Assembly (NCBI GenBank): GCA_947074105.1
Contig: CAMTON010000011.1
Location: 1-58,862 of the forward strand
DNA from: an uncultured Bacteroidales bacterium
GTDB lineage: Bacteria; Bacteroidota; Bacteroidia; Bacteroidales; JAUNSR01
Length of the DNA stretch: 58,862 nucleotides
Direction: 5' to 3'
The notes beneath the pieces were generated by a model. The model did not search any database, had not been told where the DNA came from, and worked only from the letters and a program-made list of their open reading frames with translations. Positions 44,779 to 53,332 of the stretch are shown piece after piece. How positions within the stretch are numbered: position 1 is the first letter of the stretch; each line of letters starts with the position of its first letter. The translations under genes were made by a program, and so were the position numbers.

Positions 44779-45248
44779 TATCTTGAATTTTATGATACAA
44801 AGATATGTAATGAAAAGGTGTTTAAAAACTCTTGATAACTTATTAATAGAATTGTTGATATATATTTATAACTAATGAAAACTTTAGAGGTCATTTATTT
44901 GCAAAATCCGTTATTCCGCATAGAAAACGTGTTTCTTAAATCTCCAAATATTTAGTCAACAACTTATTGGATGACATTTACACGATTAATTAGTCAGTTA
45001 TCAATATAGAAAGAAGAAGAAAGTTATTAACTTTGCGGTAATCAACAAATAGAGGTGTAAAGCGGTAAAAGCCTGATTATCTGTAATAATGTATGTTGAT
45101 ACATTATTAATAACATGTGTATATTTGACTGGTTCTTCTTGATAAGTTAAAAAGCAAGACATTTAACATAATTCTTTCAACGTTATTAACACCCTATTAT
45201 CATTATAATAAATAAGTTTTAAAAAATAGATAAATAAAAAATATATAT
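44779..45248. promoter_or_regulatory. AT-rich nadA upstream region with two promoter boxes and a hairpin
   Basis: This 470-bp gap is very AT-rich. TAACTTTG (45028-45035) and TATATTTG (45120-45127) are candidate -7 boxes for nadA, giving leaders of about 205 and 115 nt. A perfect 11-bp hairpin (45084-45094 with 45099-45109) has the loop GTTG. Several near-copies of TTATCAACA occur (for example TGTTGATAT near 44853 and TGTTGATAC near 45094). No ORF. Confidence 0.5.
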
Positions 45249-46235
45249 ATGAATAATATAAATATATCTAAGGGATTTGTTGATAAAGCGGTTTGTGTGG
45301 ACAATCTGAAAGAAGAAATCGAAAAACTGAAGAAAGAAAAAAACGCGCTTGTTCTGGCGCATTACTATACCGAGGGTGAAATTCAGGATATAGCCGACTT
45401 TGTCGGAGATTCTCTTGCTCTTGCCCAGTGGGCGAAAAAGACCGATGCTTCAATCATCGTGATGTGCGGTGTTCACTTCATGGGAGAGACTGCGAAGATT
45501 CTTTGTCCTGACAAGAAGGTGCTTGTGCCTGACCTTAACGCCGGCTGCTCGCTTGCCGATTCATGCGATGCTGATGAGTTTGCAAAATTCATAGAAGAGA
45601 ATCCGGGACACACCGTGATTTCTTATGTCAATACGACTGCTGCTGTGAAATATCATACGGATATCGTTGTGACCTCCACAAATGCGCGTCAGATCGTCGA
45701 AAGCCTTCCGGCTGACGAAAAGATCATCTTCGGTCCTGACCGCAACCTGGGTAATTATATCAATTCTATTACGGGTCGCAATATGCTTCTGTGGGACGGA
45801 GCTTGTCATGTGCATGAGAAATTCTCTCTTGAAAAGATTCTTGATCTGAAGAAAGAATATCCGACAGCGAAAGTTCTTGCGCATCCTGAATGTAAAAAAG
45901 TGATTCTTACAGTGGCCGATCATGTAGGTTCGACAGCTGCGCTTCTTAATTATTCGGTAAAAGATGACTGTGATACTTTCATCGTTGCCACAGAATCGGG
46001 CATACTTCATGAGATGCAGAAGAAGTGTCCTCAGAAAAACTTCATTCCTGCGCCTCCTATGGATTCTACGTGTGCCTGCAACGAATGTTCGTTTATGAGA
46101 TTAAACTCGCTTGAGAAGCTTTATAATACGCTTAAATACGAACTTCCTGAAGTGGAGGTTGATGAAGCTATAATTGAAAGATCAAAACTTCCTATCGACA
46201 GAATGCTTGATATTTCGGCAAAACTTGGTTTATAA
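45249..46235 (+). CDS. nadA: Quinolinate synthase
   Basis: 4Fe-4S enzyme that condenses iminoaspartate with dihydroxyacetone phosphate to quinolinate in NAD synthesis. The product has 328 residues. The three cluster cysteines are in VMCGVHFMG (about residue 76), DGACHVHEKF or the neighbouring HPECKK, and CACNECSFMRLN (about 276-287). The substrate loops LAHYYTEGEIQDIADFVGDS and LNAGCSLADSC are present. nadB and nadC are not adjacent. A 200-nt AT-rich leader precedes it. Confidence 0.96.
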   Translation: MNNINISKGFVDKAVCVDNLKEEIEKLKKEKNALVLAHYYTEGEIQDIADFVGDSLALAQWAKKTDASIIVMCGVHFMGETAKILCPDKKVLVPDLNAGCSLADSCDADEFAKFIEENPGHTVISYVNTTAAVKYHTDIVVTSTNARQIVESLPADEKIIFGPDRNLGNYINSITGRNMLLWDGACHVHEKFSLEKILDLKKEYPTAKVLAHPECKKVILTVADHVGSTAALLNYSVKDDCDTFIVATESGILHEMQKKCPQKNFIPAPPMDSTCACNECSFMRLNSLEKLYNTLKYELPEVEVDEAIIERSKLPIDRMLDISAKLGL

Positions 46236-46294
46236 ACATATTCCGAAAGAGAAAAGGTTTATAAACATAGTTGTTGATAAAGTAAGACAATAAA

Positions 46295-46342
46295 AAAACA
46301 GTGATTTCCGGCATTTTGTAATATGCTGGAAATCACTGTTTT
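46295..46342 (+). terminator. nadA terminator
   Basis: AAAACAGTGATTTCC pairs perfectly with GGAAATCACTGTTTT, with a partial inner GGCAT/TGC pairing and T-rich continuation. Confidence 0.88.
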
Positions 46343-46358
46343 GTTTTTATATATTTCA

Positions 46359-46396
46359 GGATAAGGTTATCAACATAGTTGTTAATAACCTTATCC
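46359..46396. repeat. Imperfect inverted repeat containing a TTATCAACA site
   Basis: GGATAAGGTTAT (46359-46370) pairs with ATAACCTTATCC (46385-46396). Inner CAAC/GTTG can also pair. There is no T-tract, and it lies 17 bases beyond the nadA terminator, so it is unlikely to be a second terminator. Confidence 0.7.
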
Positions 46397-46538
46397 GTAC
46401 TAAGTCAGGGCGAAATAATCATACATATATCATATTTAATAACAGAATGCTTATATTGTAGTATATATTTATTAATGTATGATTTGAGAAGGTGTTATTT
46501 TGAATTCAATTTTAATATTCTAAACAAATAATATCAAT

Positions 46539-47189
46539 ATGATTAACACAGTAAAAAGCTATCTTAAAGATATATCATATAAAAACTACGTTATAGCTTC
46601 AGCCATTTGTATATCGGTTGTAATTATTAATATTATCTGTGGTAACGGGTTGCAGCTCCTGTTCTTATTTTCATTTCCTGAAATGGATTTTGATTTACAG
46701 CAATTACTTATTAAAGTATGTAATTATCTCGTATTGATCTTTTGCTGTAAGATATATATGATCAGCAATAAGGGTCAGGAGAAATTAAAACTGTCATTAC
46801 TGTTGTTTTTTCTTGGTGCCATCCTGATAGAAAAGATATGGTTTATATATATGAGGGGATTTGAATATTATTTCATCCCTAATATTTATATAAGCGGATT
46901 AAGAACAGTGGTTGTTACAGCAATACTTGAGGAGATGATATTTCGTAAATGGATGATGGATTATTTAAAATCAAGAAATCTGTCGCCTGTTTTTATAATT
47001 GCCTTTACGACATTTTTGTTTTATATGATGCATTTCAGTTTCGATAATTATATGCTTATAGTTTTAGGATTGATATGCGGTTATGCTTACCGGCGCGGAA
47101 AGAATATAAAATATGCTATCTTTTGTCATGCATTTCATAATCTATTGACTATAGTATATAATCAATATCTGATATCGCAGTCAATGTAA
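46539..47189 (+). CDS. CPBP-family intramembrane metalloprotease
   Basis: A 216-residue polytopic membrane protein with about six spans. Motif 1, EEMIFRKWMMDYL (about residues 130-142), supplies the EExxxR signature. The metal-binding His residues are in MMHFSFDN (about 166-173) and CHAFHN (about 200-205). Homologues include type II CAAX prenyl proteases and bacteriocin-immunity proteins; the substrate is unknown. It ends 4 bases from the convergent comM stop, with no visible terminator. Confidence 0.88.
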   Translation: MINTVKSYLKDISYKNYVIASAICISVVIINIICGNGLQLLFLFSFPEMDFDLQQLLIKVCNYLVLIFCCKIYMISNKGQEKLKLSLLLFFLGAILIEKIWFIYMRGFEYYFIPNIYISGLRTVVVTAILEEMIFRKWMMDYLKSRNLSPVFIIAFTTFLFYMMHFSFDNYMLIVLGLICGYAYRRGKNIKYAIFCHAFHNLLTIVYNQYLISQSM

Positions 47190-47193
47190 ATAG

Positions 47194-48741
47194 TTATTCT
47201 ATTCTGTTTTCCTTATCGAGTATACGATAATTAATAGCTTCCTTTATATGTCTTGACTCTATATTTACCGATCCTTCAAGATCGGCGATGGTTCTTGAAA
47301 CTTTAAGAATACGGTCGTAAGCTCTTGCTGAAAGAGAAAAGGCTATCATAGCCTGTTTCAGCCACTCTAACGATTCTTTGTCAGGAACTGCGAATTTCCT
47401 TAAAAGTCGCGGAGTCATCTGAGCATTGGAATATATGCCCGGTTCATTCTTAAATCGCTGTTCCTGTATTTTTCTTGCTTCTATGACACGTGATCTTATC
47501 TCACTGCTTGACTCTGATTTTTCAGTTGCCGAAATAGTTTCAAAACCAAGAGGTGAAGTTTCTATCTGAATATCTATCCTGTCAAGAAGAGGTCCTGATA
47601 CTTTATTCATATATCTTTTCACATCTTTGCTCATACACTGACAGCTCCTTGTCGGATGATTGAAATATCCGCAGGGACAAGGGTTCATGGAAGCTACAAG
47701 CATAAGGCCTGCAGGATATGTAACAGTCTGACGAGCTCTTGCTATACATATTTTTCTGTCTTCAAGTGGCTGACGCATCACTTCAAGTACTTTCTGCGAA
47801 AATTCGGGCAGTTCGTCAAGGTAAAGGACTCCGTTATGAGCAAGCGAAAATTCTCCGGGAACGGGAGACGCACCTCCGCCGATAAGGGCCGCTGAAGATA
47901 TGGTATGATGCGGAGCCCGGAAAGGTCGTTTAGTAATAAGTCCTGTGCCGGTTGTCTTTCCTGCAACAGAATGTATTTTGGTAGTTTCAAGACTTTCGTC
48001 AATAGATAACGGAGGCAGAATAGTAGGAAGCCTTTTGGCCATCATTGTTTTTCCTGATCCGGGAGGTCCTACAAGAATTATGTTATGAAAGCCCGCAGCT
48101 GCAATTTCAAAGGCACGTTTGACATTTTCCTGCCCTTTCACTTCATCAAAATCGATATCATAATTACATCTTTCATCATAGAAAAGTGATGCCGGATCTA
48201 TTTCTATTCTGTCAAGATCATGGCTGTTGTTGAAAAAGTCGACTACCTGACGCAGATTATCGGCAGCAAGTACCTCGATATTTTCAACCATTGCGGCTTC
48301 ATTACTGTTAGCTCTGGGTACAATGATACCTTTAAAACCTTTTTCCTTTGCTTTTATGGTGATGGGAAGTACGCCTCTTACGGGTTGTATAGTGCCGTCG
48401 AGCGAAAGCTCACCGACCATAAGATAATCTTCAATCTTATCTCTTAATATAGTTAGGGAAGCTGCAAGTATGCCTATTGCAAGAGGAAGATCGAAATGAG
48501 CACCCTCTTTTTTAAGATCTGCAGGAGAGAGGTTGATTACAATCTGATGACGTGGAAATTTAAGACCTATCTGAGTTATTGCTGACTGAATCCGGTCTCT
48601 GCTTTCTCTTATCGTAATATCAGGCATACCGACGATAAGAATTCTTACACCGGAAGAACAATTGGTTTCACAGGTGACGATTTCAGAGTCTATGCCGAAA
48701 ACAGAAGCGGAGTAAGTCTTTGCAAGCATAAGGGTTTTCAA
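47194..48741 (-). CDS. comM: YifB/ComM-family Mg-chelatase-like AAA+ ATPase
   Basis: A 515-residue hexameric helicase-like ATPase that in naturally competent bacteria promotes branch migration during integration of incoming DNA. It has an N-terminal Lon-like domain (residues 1 to about 170). Walker A is GPPGSGKTMMAKRLP (about 220-234) and Walker B is LYLDELPEF. The zinc-binding MNPCPCGYFNHPTRSCQC is near 350-370 and the arginine-finger segment SGPLLDRIDI follows. Non-competent species also carry it, so natural transformation is not implied, although the nearby helix-hairpin-helix barrel makes the idea worth noting. Confidence 0.95.
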   Translation of the reverse strand: MKTLMLAKTYSASVFGIDSEIVTCETNCSSGVRILIVGMPDITIRESRDRIQSAITQIGLKFPRHQIVINLSPADLKKEGAHFDLPLAIGILAASLTILRDKIEDYLMVGELSLDGTIQPVRGVLPITIKAKEKGFKGIIVPRANSNEAAMVENIEVLAADNLRQVVDFFNNSHDLDRIEIDPASLFYDERCNYDIDFDEVKGQENVKRAFEIAAAGFHNIILVGPPGSGKTMMAKRLPTILPPLSIDESLETTKIHSVAGKTTGTGLITKRPFRAPHHTISSAALIGGGASPVPGEFSLAHNGVLYLDELPEFSQKVLEVMRQPLEDRKICIARARQTVTYPAGLMLVASMNPCPCGYFNHPTRSCQCMSKDVKRYMNKVSGPLLDRIDIQIETSPLGFETISATEKSESSSEIRSRVIEARKIQEQRFKNEPGIYSNAQMTPRLLRKFAVPDKESLEWLKQAMIAFSLSARAYDRILKVSRTIADLEGSVNIESRHIKEAINYRILDKENRIE

Positions 48742-48869
48742 TTATAATTAACTCTCTGATTTTAAACTATTTTTTATAACATTTAAATTATGTTTTTTGT
48801 TTTATGAATTCTTTAATTATGAAGATGTTTTATTAAAGAATATTCAGTTTAAAATTGATATATAGACAT

Positions 48870-48877
48870 TACATTTG
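48870..48877 (+). promoter_or_regulatory. -7 box of the GDPD/FAM151-like gene
   Basis: TACATTTG matches TAnnTTTG and lies 38 bases before the ATG at 48916. No -33 TTG is visible at the usual distance. Confidence 0.4.
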
Positions 48878-48915
48878 TATGGTTATTTGTATTTGTAGAC
48901 AAAAGAAGTTATATT

Positions 48916-49650
48916 ATGAAAAGCAAAATTTACTCAGGTCTATTTATTTTGGCTTTGATTTTGGGTCTTTATCCTTTTGTAAAGACCGGATATGAATTGA
49001 GGGGTAACAGTTATAAGAGTGATAACTGGCTTCATAGTGTGAGCATACTGGAAAAATTTAAGATTTATCAGCAGCAGTATGAAAATTTTGAAGTAAGCGT
49101 AGTTTGTAAAAACAGCGGTTCTCTCGAAGCAATTTCTTCTGATAACGACAAGACTAACATTAAACTTGAAGGATTCTTCAGTGAGATGAGGAATAATAAT
49201 GTTCACCTGTGGATAGATCTTAAGAACATCAATGAGGAAAACAAGGTTTTCATATGTGAAAAGCTTGATTCTCTATGTGCCATTTATGAAGTGGAAAAGC
49301 AGAGACTTGTTATTGAAACAAGAGACTGGCAGTCGTTATCCTATCTTACTTCCCACAATTTTTACACATCGTTTTTCCTTGATATTAATGCAAAAGATTT
49401 TAATGAAGAGGAAGCTATGCTTTATGGTAAAATGCTTCGGGAAATAACAGATAAGGGTTATGTAAAAGCTCTTTCTTTCTATTCTGAAAATTATTCTTTC
49501 GTAAGGAATCTTGACATTCAGAATATCGATCTTATGAGATGGGAAGATAAGAAACAGAATAAGAAACTCCCTGTATATTACAGATCATGCAGGCTTGACG
49601 ATGATGAAAATGTCAAGGTGATTCTTATGAATGACAAATGCGAGATATAA
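48916..49650 (+). CDS. Membrane-anchored GDPD/FAM151-like protein, probably non-catalytic
   Basis: A 244-residue protein with an N-terminal signal or anchor (MKSKIYSGLFILALILGLYP). Its body resembles the FAM151/glycerophosphodiesterase TIM-barrel layout: HSVSILEKF, YENFEVSVV, VHLWIDLKNINEENK, RLVIETRDWQSLSYL, FYTSFFLD. In true GDPDs the first strands give His and Glu-x-Asp metal ligands; here the second is Glu-x-Ser, so metal binding looks impaired. Related proteins are often found near polysaccharide genes, but here the neighbours are comM and mnmD. The assignment is by pattern only and uncertain. Confidence 0.5.
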   Translation: MKSKIYSGLFILALILGLYPFVKTGYELRGNSYKSDNWLHSVSILEKFKIYQQQYENFEVSVVCKNSGSLEAISSDNDKTNIKLEGFFSEMRNNNVHLWIDLKNINEENKVFICEKLDSLCAIYEVEKQRLVIETRDWQSLSYLTSHNFYTSFFLDINAKDFNEEEAMLYGKMLREITDKGYVKALSFYSENYSFVRNLDIQNIDLMRWEDKKQNKKLPVYYRSCRLDDDENVKVILMNDKCEI

Positions 49651-49713
49651 TAAAATATTTTTTTTCTAACCATTAAGACTTTAATATTATAGATTAAAAT
49701 TATACTTCTTATT

Positions 49714-49721
49714 TATCTTTG
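49714..49721 (+). promoter_or_regulatory. -7 box of mnmD
   Basis: TATCTTTG ends 23 bases before the start codon; the leader would be about 18 nt. Confidence 0.5.
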
Positions 49722-49744
49722 CTTTCATATTTTCAAAATAAAAG

Positions 49745-50443
49745 ATGAAACATTACGGCAGAGAACTGCAGCAGACAGCTGACGGTACATACACTTTATT
49801 TATTCCCGAAATTGACGAACATTATCATTCCGTCAACGGGGCAATTACGGAAGCTAATCATGTATATATAAAAGAAGCTCTTTTACACAGATTGTATAAA
49901 GGAGCTTCTTTGGTTATTAAAGATAAAGAAATAATAAAAGTACTTGAGGTAGGTTTTGGAACAGGACTTAATGCTTTTCTCACTCTTATCAATGCGATTG
50001 AGAATAACATAAGGATAGAATATGTAACACTCGAACTTTATCCGCTCTCGCAGGATATAATTTCAAAAATAAATTACGGTGCTTTTGTCGATGAACGTTA
50101 TTCCGGACTTTATATGAAGCTTCATGAATCGGAATGGGATAAACCTGTCGAAATAGATAAGAATTTCATTCTTACGAAAAAGAATATCGATCTTAAGGAT
50201 TTTATTTCGGATCCGGTTTTCGATGTTGTCTATTTTGATGCTTTCGCTCCGGATAAACAACCGGAAATGTGGAACGATGAAATTTATAAGAAGATTGTAG
50301 ATTCGATGGCTGAAAACGGAGTAATGACAACTTATTGTGCAAAGGGTGTGGTAAGACGTGGATTCCGTGATGCAGGACTTACTATGGAAAGAATACCGGG
50401 TCCTCCCGGAAAAAGAGAGATGATCAGAGGGTCTAAAATATAA
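49745..50443 (+). CDS. mnmD: tRNA 5-methylaminomethyl-2-thiouridine methyltransferase, MnmD type
   Basis: A 232-residue AdoMet methyltransferase that completes mnm5(s2)U34 in tRNA. Motif I is VLEVGFGTGLNAFLTL (about residues 66-81). The catalytic FDVVYFDAFAPDKQPEMW is at about 159-176, and MTTYCAKGVVRRGFRDAGL follows. It is the stand-alone methyltransferase, without the FAD-dependent oxidase half of E. coli MnmC. It acts downstream of MnmG, also encoded in this window 34 kb away. Confidence 0.93.
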   Translation: MKHYGRELQQTADGTYTLFIPEIDEHYHSVNGAITEANHVYIKEALLHRLYKGASLVIKDKEIIKVLEVGFGTGLNAFLTLINAIENNIRIEYVTLELYPLSQDIISKINYGAFVDERYSGLYMKLHESEWDKPVEIDKNFILTKKNIDLKDFISDPVFDVVYFDAFAPDKQPEMWNDEIYKKIVDSMAENGVMTTYCAKGVVRRGFRDAGLTMERIPGPPGKREMIRGSKI

Positions 50444-50446
50444 CAG

Positions 50447-50488
50447 AATGCCGTTGTCAATATATTTAAGGATATTGATAACGGCATT
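50447..50488 (+). terminator. mnmD terminator
   Basis: AATGCCGTTGTCAATAT pairs with ATATTGATAACGGCATT (one wobble), followed by TTTTTT, directly after the stop codon. Confidence 0.92.
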
Positions 50489-50606
50489 TTTTTATTCATA
50501 TCACAAAGCTCTTTTAGTTAAAGTACACTCATAAAATTGTATAATAGAACCGTTTATTTATTTTTATCCGACATAACACATTTTTATTCCTTATAATTTA
50601 ATCAAC

Positions 50607-52724
50607 ATGAGAAAAACTCTACTTTCGGCATTCTTGCTGTTTAATTCTCTCTTTTTATTCTCACAGACAAAGTCAGTCTATATAGATCCGTTACAGGAAA
50701 GGCAAACTATTGAAGGATGGGGCGTTTCGCTTTGCTGGTGGGCAAATATGTGCGGTAAATGGAATGATAAGAAAATAGATGATATAGTAGATATGCTTGT
50801 AAGTGAGGATGCTCTTAATATGAATATCTTCAGATATAATATAGGAGGGGGAGACGATCCTTCACATATTGACGGTCATATGACTACTGGTAAGGGTAAA
50901 CGTGCCGAAATGGATGGTTTTAAGGATTCCGAAGAATCGGATTATAACTGGAATGCTGATGCCGGACAACGAAAGATAATGCTAAAGATAAAGGAAAAGC
51001 GTCCGGATGCCGTTTTTGAGGCTTTTTCAAATTCCGCTCCTTACTGGATGACTTACAGCGGATGTTCCGCAGGCAATGCAGATCCTAAAAAGGATAATCT
51101 TAAACCTGAATATTATGAACAGTTTGCCGATTATCTTCTGGAGGTATGCAAACATTATAAAGAGGAATACGGCATTGAGTTTAAGACTCTTGAACCGTTT
51201 AACGAATCTCTTTCTTCTTACTGGGATGCCATGGGAAGCCAGGAGGGATGTCATTTTGATGCTTCTTCACAGATAGCTTTTCTTAAAGTCCTTTACCCTA
51301 AACTACTTGACTCCGGTCTTAACACCATAATTTCAGCTTCTGATGAAACGAGTATTTCTGCTTCACTGACAGCATTGAAAGCATATATTAAGGATGAAAC
51401 TGTGATGAATTATATCGGACAGTGGAATACTCATACATATTCAGGAAAAAATTCGGAAAGGGTAAATCTTAAGGAGCTTACTAAGAAACATTCTCTTCCT
51501 TTATGGATGTCAGAGTCAGGATCAGGAGGCGACGGTCTGTCGGGCAATCTGAATATGGCTCAGCGTATGATAAACGATATTAAATTTATGATGCCTCTGG
51601 CATGGATAGACTGGCAGTATATAGAGGAATGGAATGACCAGTGGTGTATGATAAGAGCGAATTTCTCAACTCAGTCTTATTCTGTCGTGAAAAATTATTA
51701 TGTAAGAATGATGGTTACGAAGTTCATAAAGCAGGGTTATACCATTATTGATAATAATGATGACTGTGTGCTTTCGGCAATCAGTCCTGAAAAAGACAGA
51801 CTTGTAATGGTGGTTGTCAATAATACAAATAAATCACAGCTGTACAGATTTGATCTTTCGGGATTTGAAAATCTTTCAGACAGAGCAGAACATTATATGA
51901 CAGATGCTACGCGTGATTGTGCTAAAATCGGAAATCTGCGTATTTTAGATAATGATTCTTTGAACTTCACGTCACCGGCTACTTCTGTTTCAACGTTAGT
52001 TGTAAAATTTGACGGAACAAAAAGTATTTATGAACCTCTTTCCGATGAGAAAAAATATCTTCTTCTTCCAAGAAGTTCTGGAAACTCGGTTGCTCTTGTT
52101 GACGGATATGTAAGACTTAAATCCACAGATATATCTGATTCGCTTAATGTCTGGAATATTTCAACAGATATGAACGGAAAATATTCATTTTATACTTCGG
52201 ATAAGGGAGTAAGAAATTATCTTACCGATGATAATGTCTATTCATTAAAATACGGTAGTCTGATTGACGGATCTTATTCTCAGAAGTTTTCGGTAGAAGA
52301 GTTTGAGCCTGGATTCTTTAAAATAATTTCATGTCGTACTGATAAAAGTTTTGATCTGGAGGGAGAGTCTGTTGATACGGGAACAAAAGTAGGTTTGTGG
52401 GCTTACGGTAATGAAGGTTCTAACGGTCACAGACAATGGAAATTTATAAGAATACCATTTTTCAGAGAGCCAGAAGTTACTGTCAACGGAATATATGATA
52501 TTGTCGGTGATGATATCTTTTTCTGTTACGAGGGTGGGAGCTTAAGATTTAATAATGATGATAACAGCAATCTTTGTATAAATATTTTTAATCCTGAAGG
52601 AAAACTTGTAAAATCATATTCCGGAAAGGATCAGGATGTTATGATTGATATTTCAAAGGGTTTTTATCTTATGGATGTCATAAATAATAAGGGGAGGATT
52701 TCCCGAAAGATTTATCTTAACTGA
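50607..52724 (+). CDS. Secreted GH30-type glycosidase with ricin-like and C-terminal sorting domains
   Basis: A 705-residue exported enzyme. The signal peptide is MRKTLLSAFLLFNSLFLFSQ. The GH30 (beta/alpha)8 domain spans about 25-470, with QTIEGWGVSLCWWANMCG at its start. The acid/base Glu is in FKTLEPFNES (about residue 199) and the nucleophile Glu is in LPLWMSESGSGG (about residue 302). The overall pattern is closest to endo-beta-1,6-galactanase-like GH30 members. A beta-trefoil, ricin-like module (about 480-620) has repeated FxIISxxTDKSFDLEGES and GHRQWKFI features. The last 80 residues (INIFNPEGKLVKSY...GFYLMDVINNKGR) look like a T9SS type A sorting domain. It has its own terminator and no SusC/D neighbours. 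Confidence 0.85.
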   Translation: MRKTLLSAFLLFNSLFLFSQTKSVYIDPLQERQTIEGWGVSLCWWANMCGKWNDKKIDDIVDMLVSEDALNMNIFRYNIGGGDDPSHIDGHMTTGKGKRAEMDGFKDSEESDYNWNADAGQRKIMLKIKEKRPDAVFEAFSNSAPYWMTYSGCSAGNADPKKDNLKPEYYEQFADYLLEVCKHYKEEYGIEFKTLEPFNESLSSYWDAMGSQEGCHFDASSQIAFLKVLYPKLLDSGLNTIISASDETSISASLTALKAYIKDETVMNYIGQWNTHTYSGKNSERVNLKELTKKHSLPLWMSESGSGGDGLSGNLNMAQRMINDIKFMMPLAWIDWQYIEEWNDQWCMIRANFSTQSYSVVKNYYVRMMVTKFIKQGYTIIDNNDDCVLSAISPEKDRLVMVVVNNTNKSQLYRFDLSGFENLSDRAEHYMTDATRDCAKIGNLRILDNDSLNFTSPATSVSTLVVKFDGTKSIYEPLSDEKKYLLLPRSSGNSVALVDGYVRLKSTDISDSLNVWNISTDMNGKYSFYTSDKGVRNYLTDDNVYSLKYGSLIDGSYSQKFSVEEFEPGFFKIISCRTDKSFDLEGESVDTGTKVGLWAYGNEGSNGHRQWKFIRIPFFREPEVTVNGIYDIVGDDIFFCYEGGSLRFNNDDNSNLCINIFNPEGKLVKSYSGKDQDVMIDISKGFYLMDVINNKGRISRKIYLN

Positions 52725-52750
52725 TATTGAATTTTTAAAAGTGAAGAATG

Positions 52751-52784
52751 ACTTATCGTTGCGGTATCTGCCGCAACGGTAAGT
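52751..52784. terminator. Terminator between the GH30 gene and the convergent YqaA-like gene
   Basis: ACTTATCGTTGCGG pairs with CCGCAACGGTAAGT (one wobble) around TATCTG, followed by seven T on the plus strand. It is placed between convergent genes. Confidence 0.92.
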
Positions 52785-52788
52785 TTTT

Positions 52789-53241
52789 TTATTTAAACAG
52801 GTCAATAACGCCAACAGTTATATACATCCATACTATATATTTAAGCAGTTTTCCGATAGCCATCGCAATAGTTACTATTAGTATATTTGACCGCATCAGT
52901 CCGAACACAACTATCATAATGTCGCCTACAAAAGGAAGGAAAACGAAGAATGCGAGCCAGGCTCCTTTGCCTTCAAGGAAGTGATGCACCTTTTCAACTT
53001 TTTCGGGTTTTACTTTCATGTATTTATAGACCCATTTCATCTTGCCAAGATAACCCATGTAATAGCAGGAAACTCCTCCAAGAAGGTTTCCTATAGTTGC
53101 GAATATGATAAGTTTCCACGGACTAAGCCCAAGGGCAAGCAGTGCGCTCATCACTAATTCTGAATTTGCGGGGATAATACTTCCTGCGAGAAACGCGGAA
53201 AGAAGCATACCCCAGTAACCAAGCTCAATGAGTTTATCCAT
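52789..53241 (-). CDS. YqaA-like small DedA/SNARE-associated membrane protein
   Basis: A 150-residue inner-membrane protein with four or five spans. It shows the DedA-superfamily pattern of a re-entrant loop (FLAGSIIPANSELVMSALLALG, about residues 17-38), then GNLLGGVSCYYMGYLG, and the basic F-P-F-V-G-D-I-M region (about 102-110). YqaA proteins are short relatives of the DedA lipid-scramblase/transport family; the substrate here is unknown. It ends within 5 bases of the GH30 terminator. Confidence 0.85.
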   Translation of the reverse strand: MDKLIELGYWGMLLSAFLAGSIIPANSELVMSALLALGLSPWKLIIFATIGNLLGGVSCYYMGYLGKMKWVYKYMKVKPEKVEKVHHFLEGKGAWLAFFVFLPFVGDIMIVVFGLMRSNILIVTIAMAIGKLLKYIVWMYITVGVIDLFK

Positions 53242-53332
53242 TAATTATAATTTAATATTCGGAATCATGTATATTAAATTATTCCTTTCAAAATCGCAGA
53301 ATACAAATTGTCGCTTTATGTGACGGATAAAA

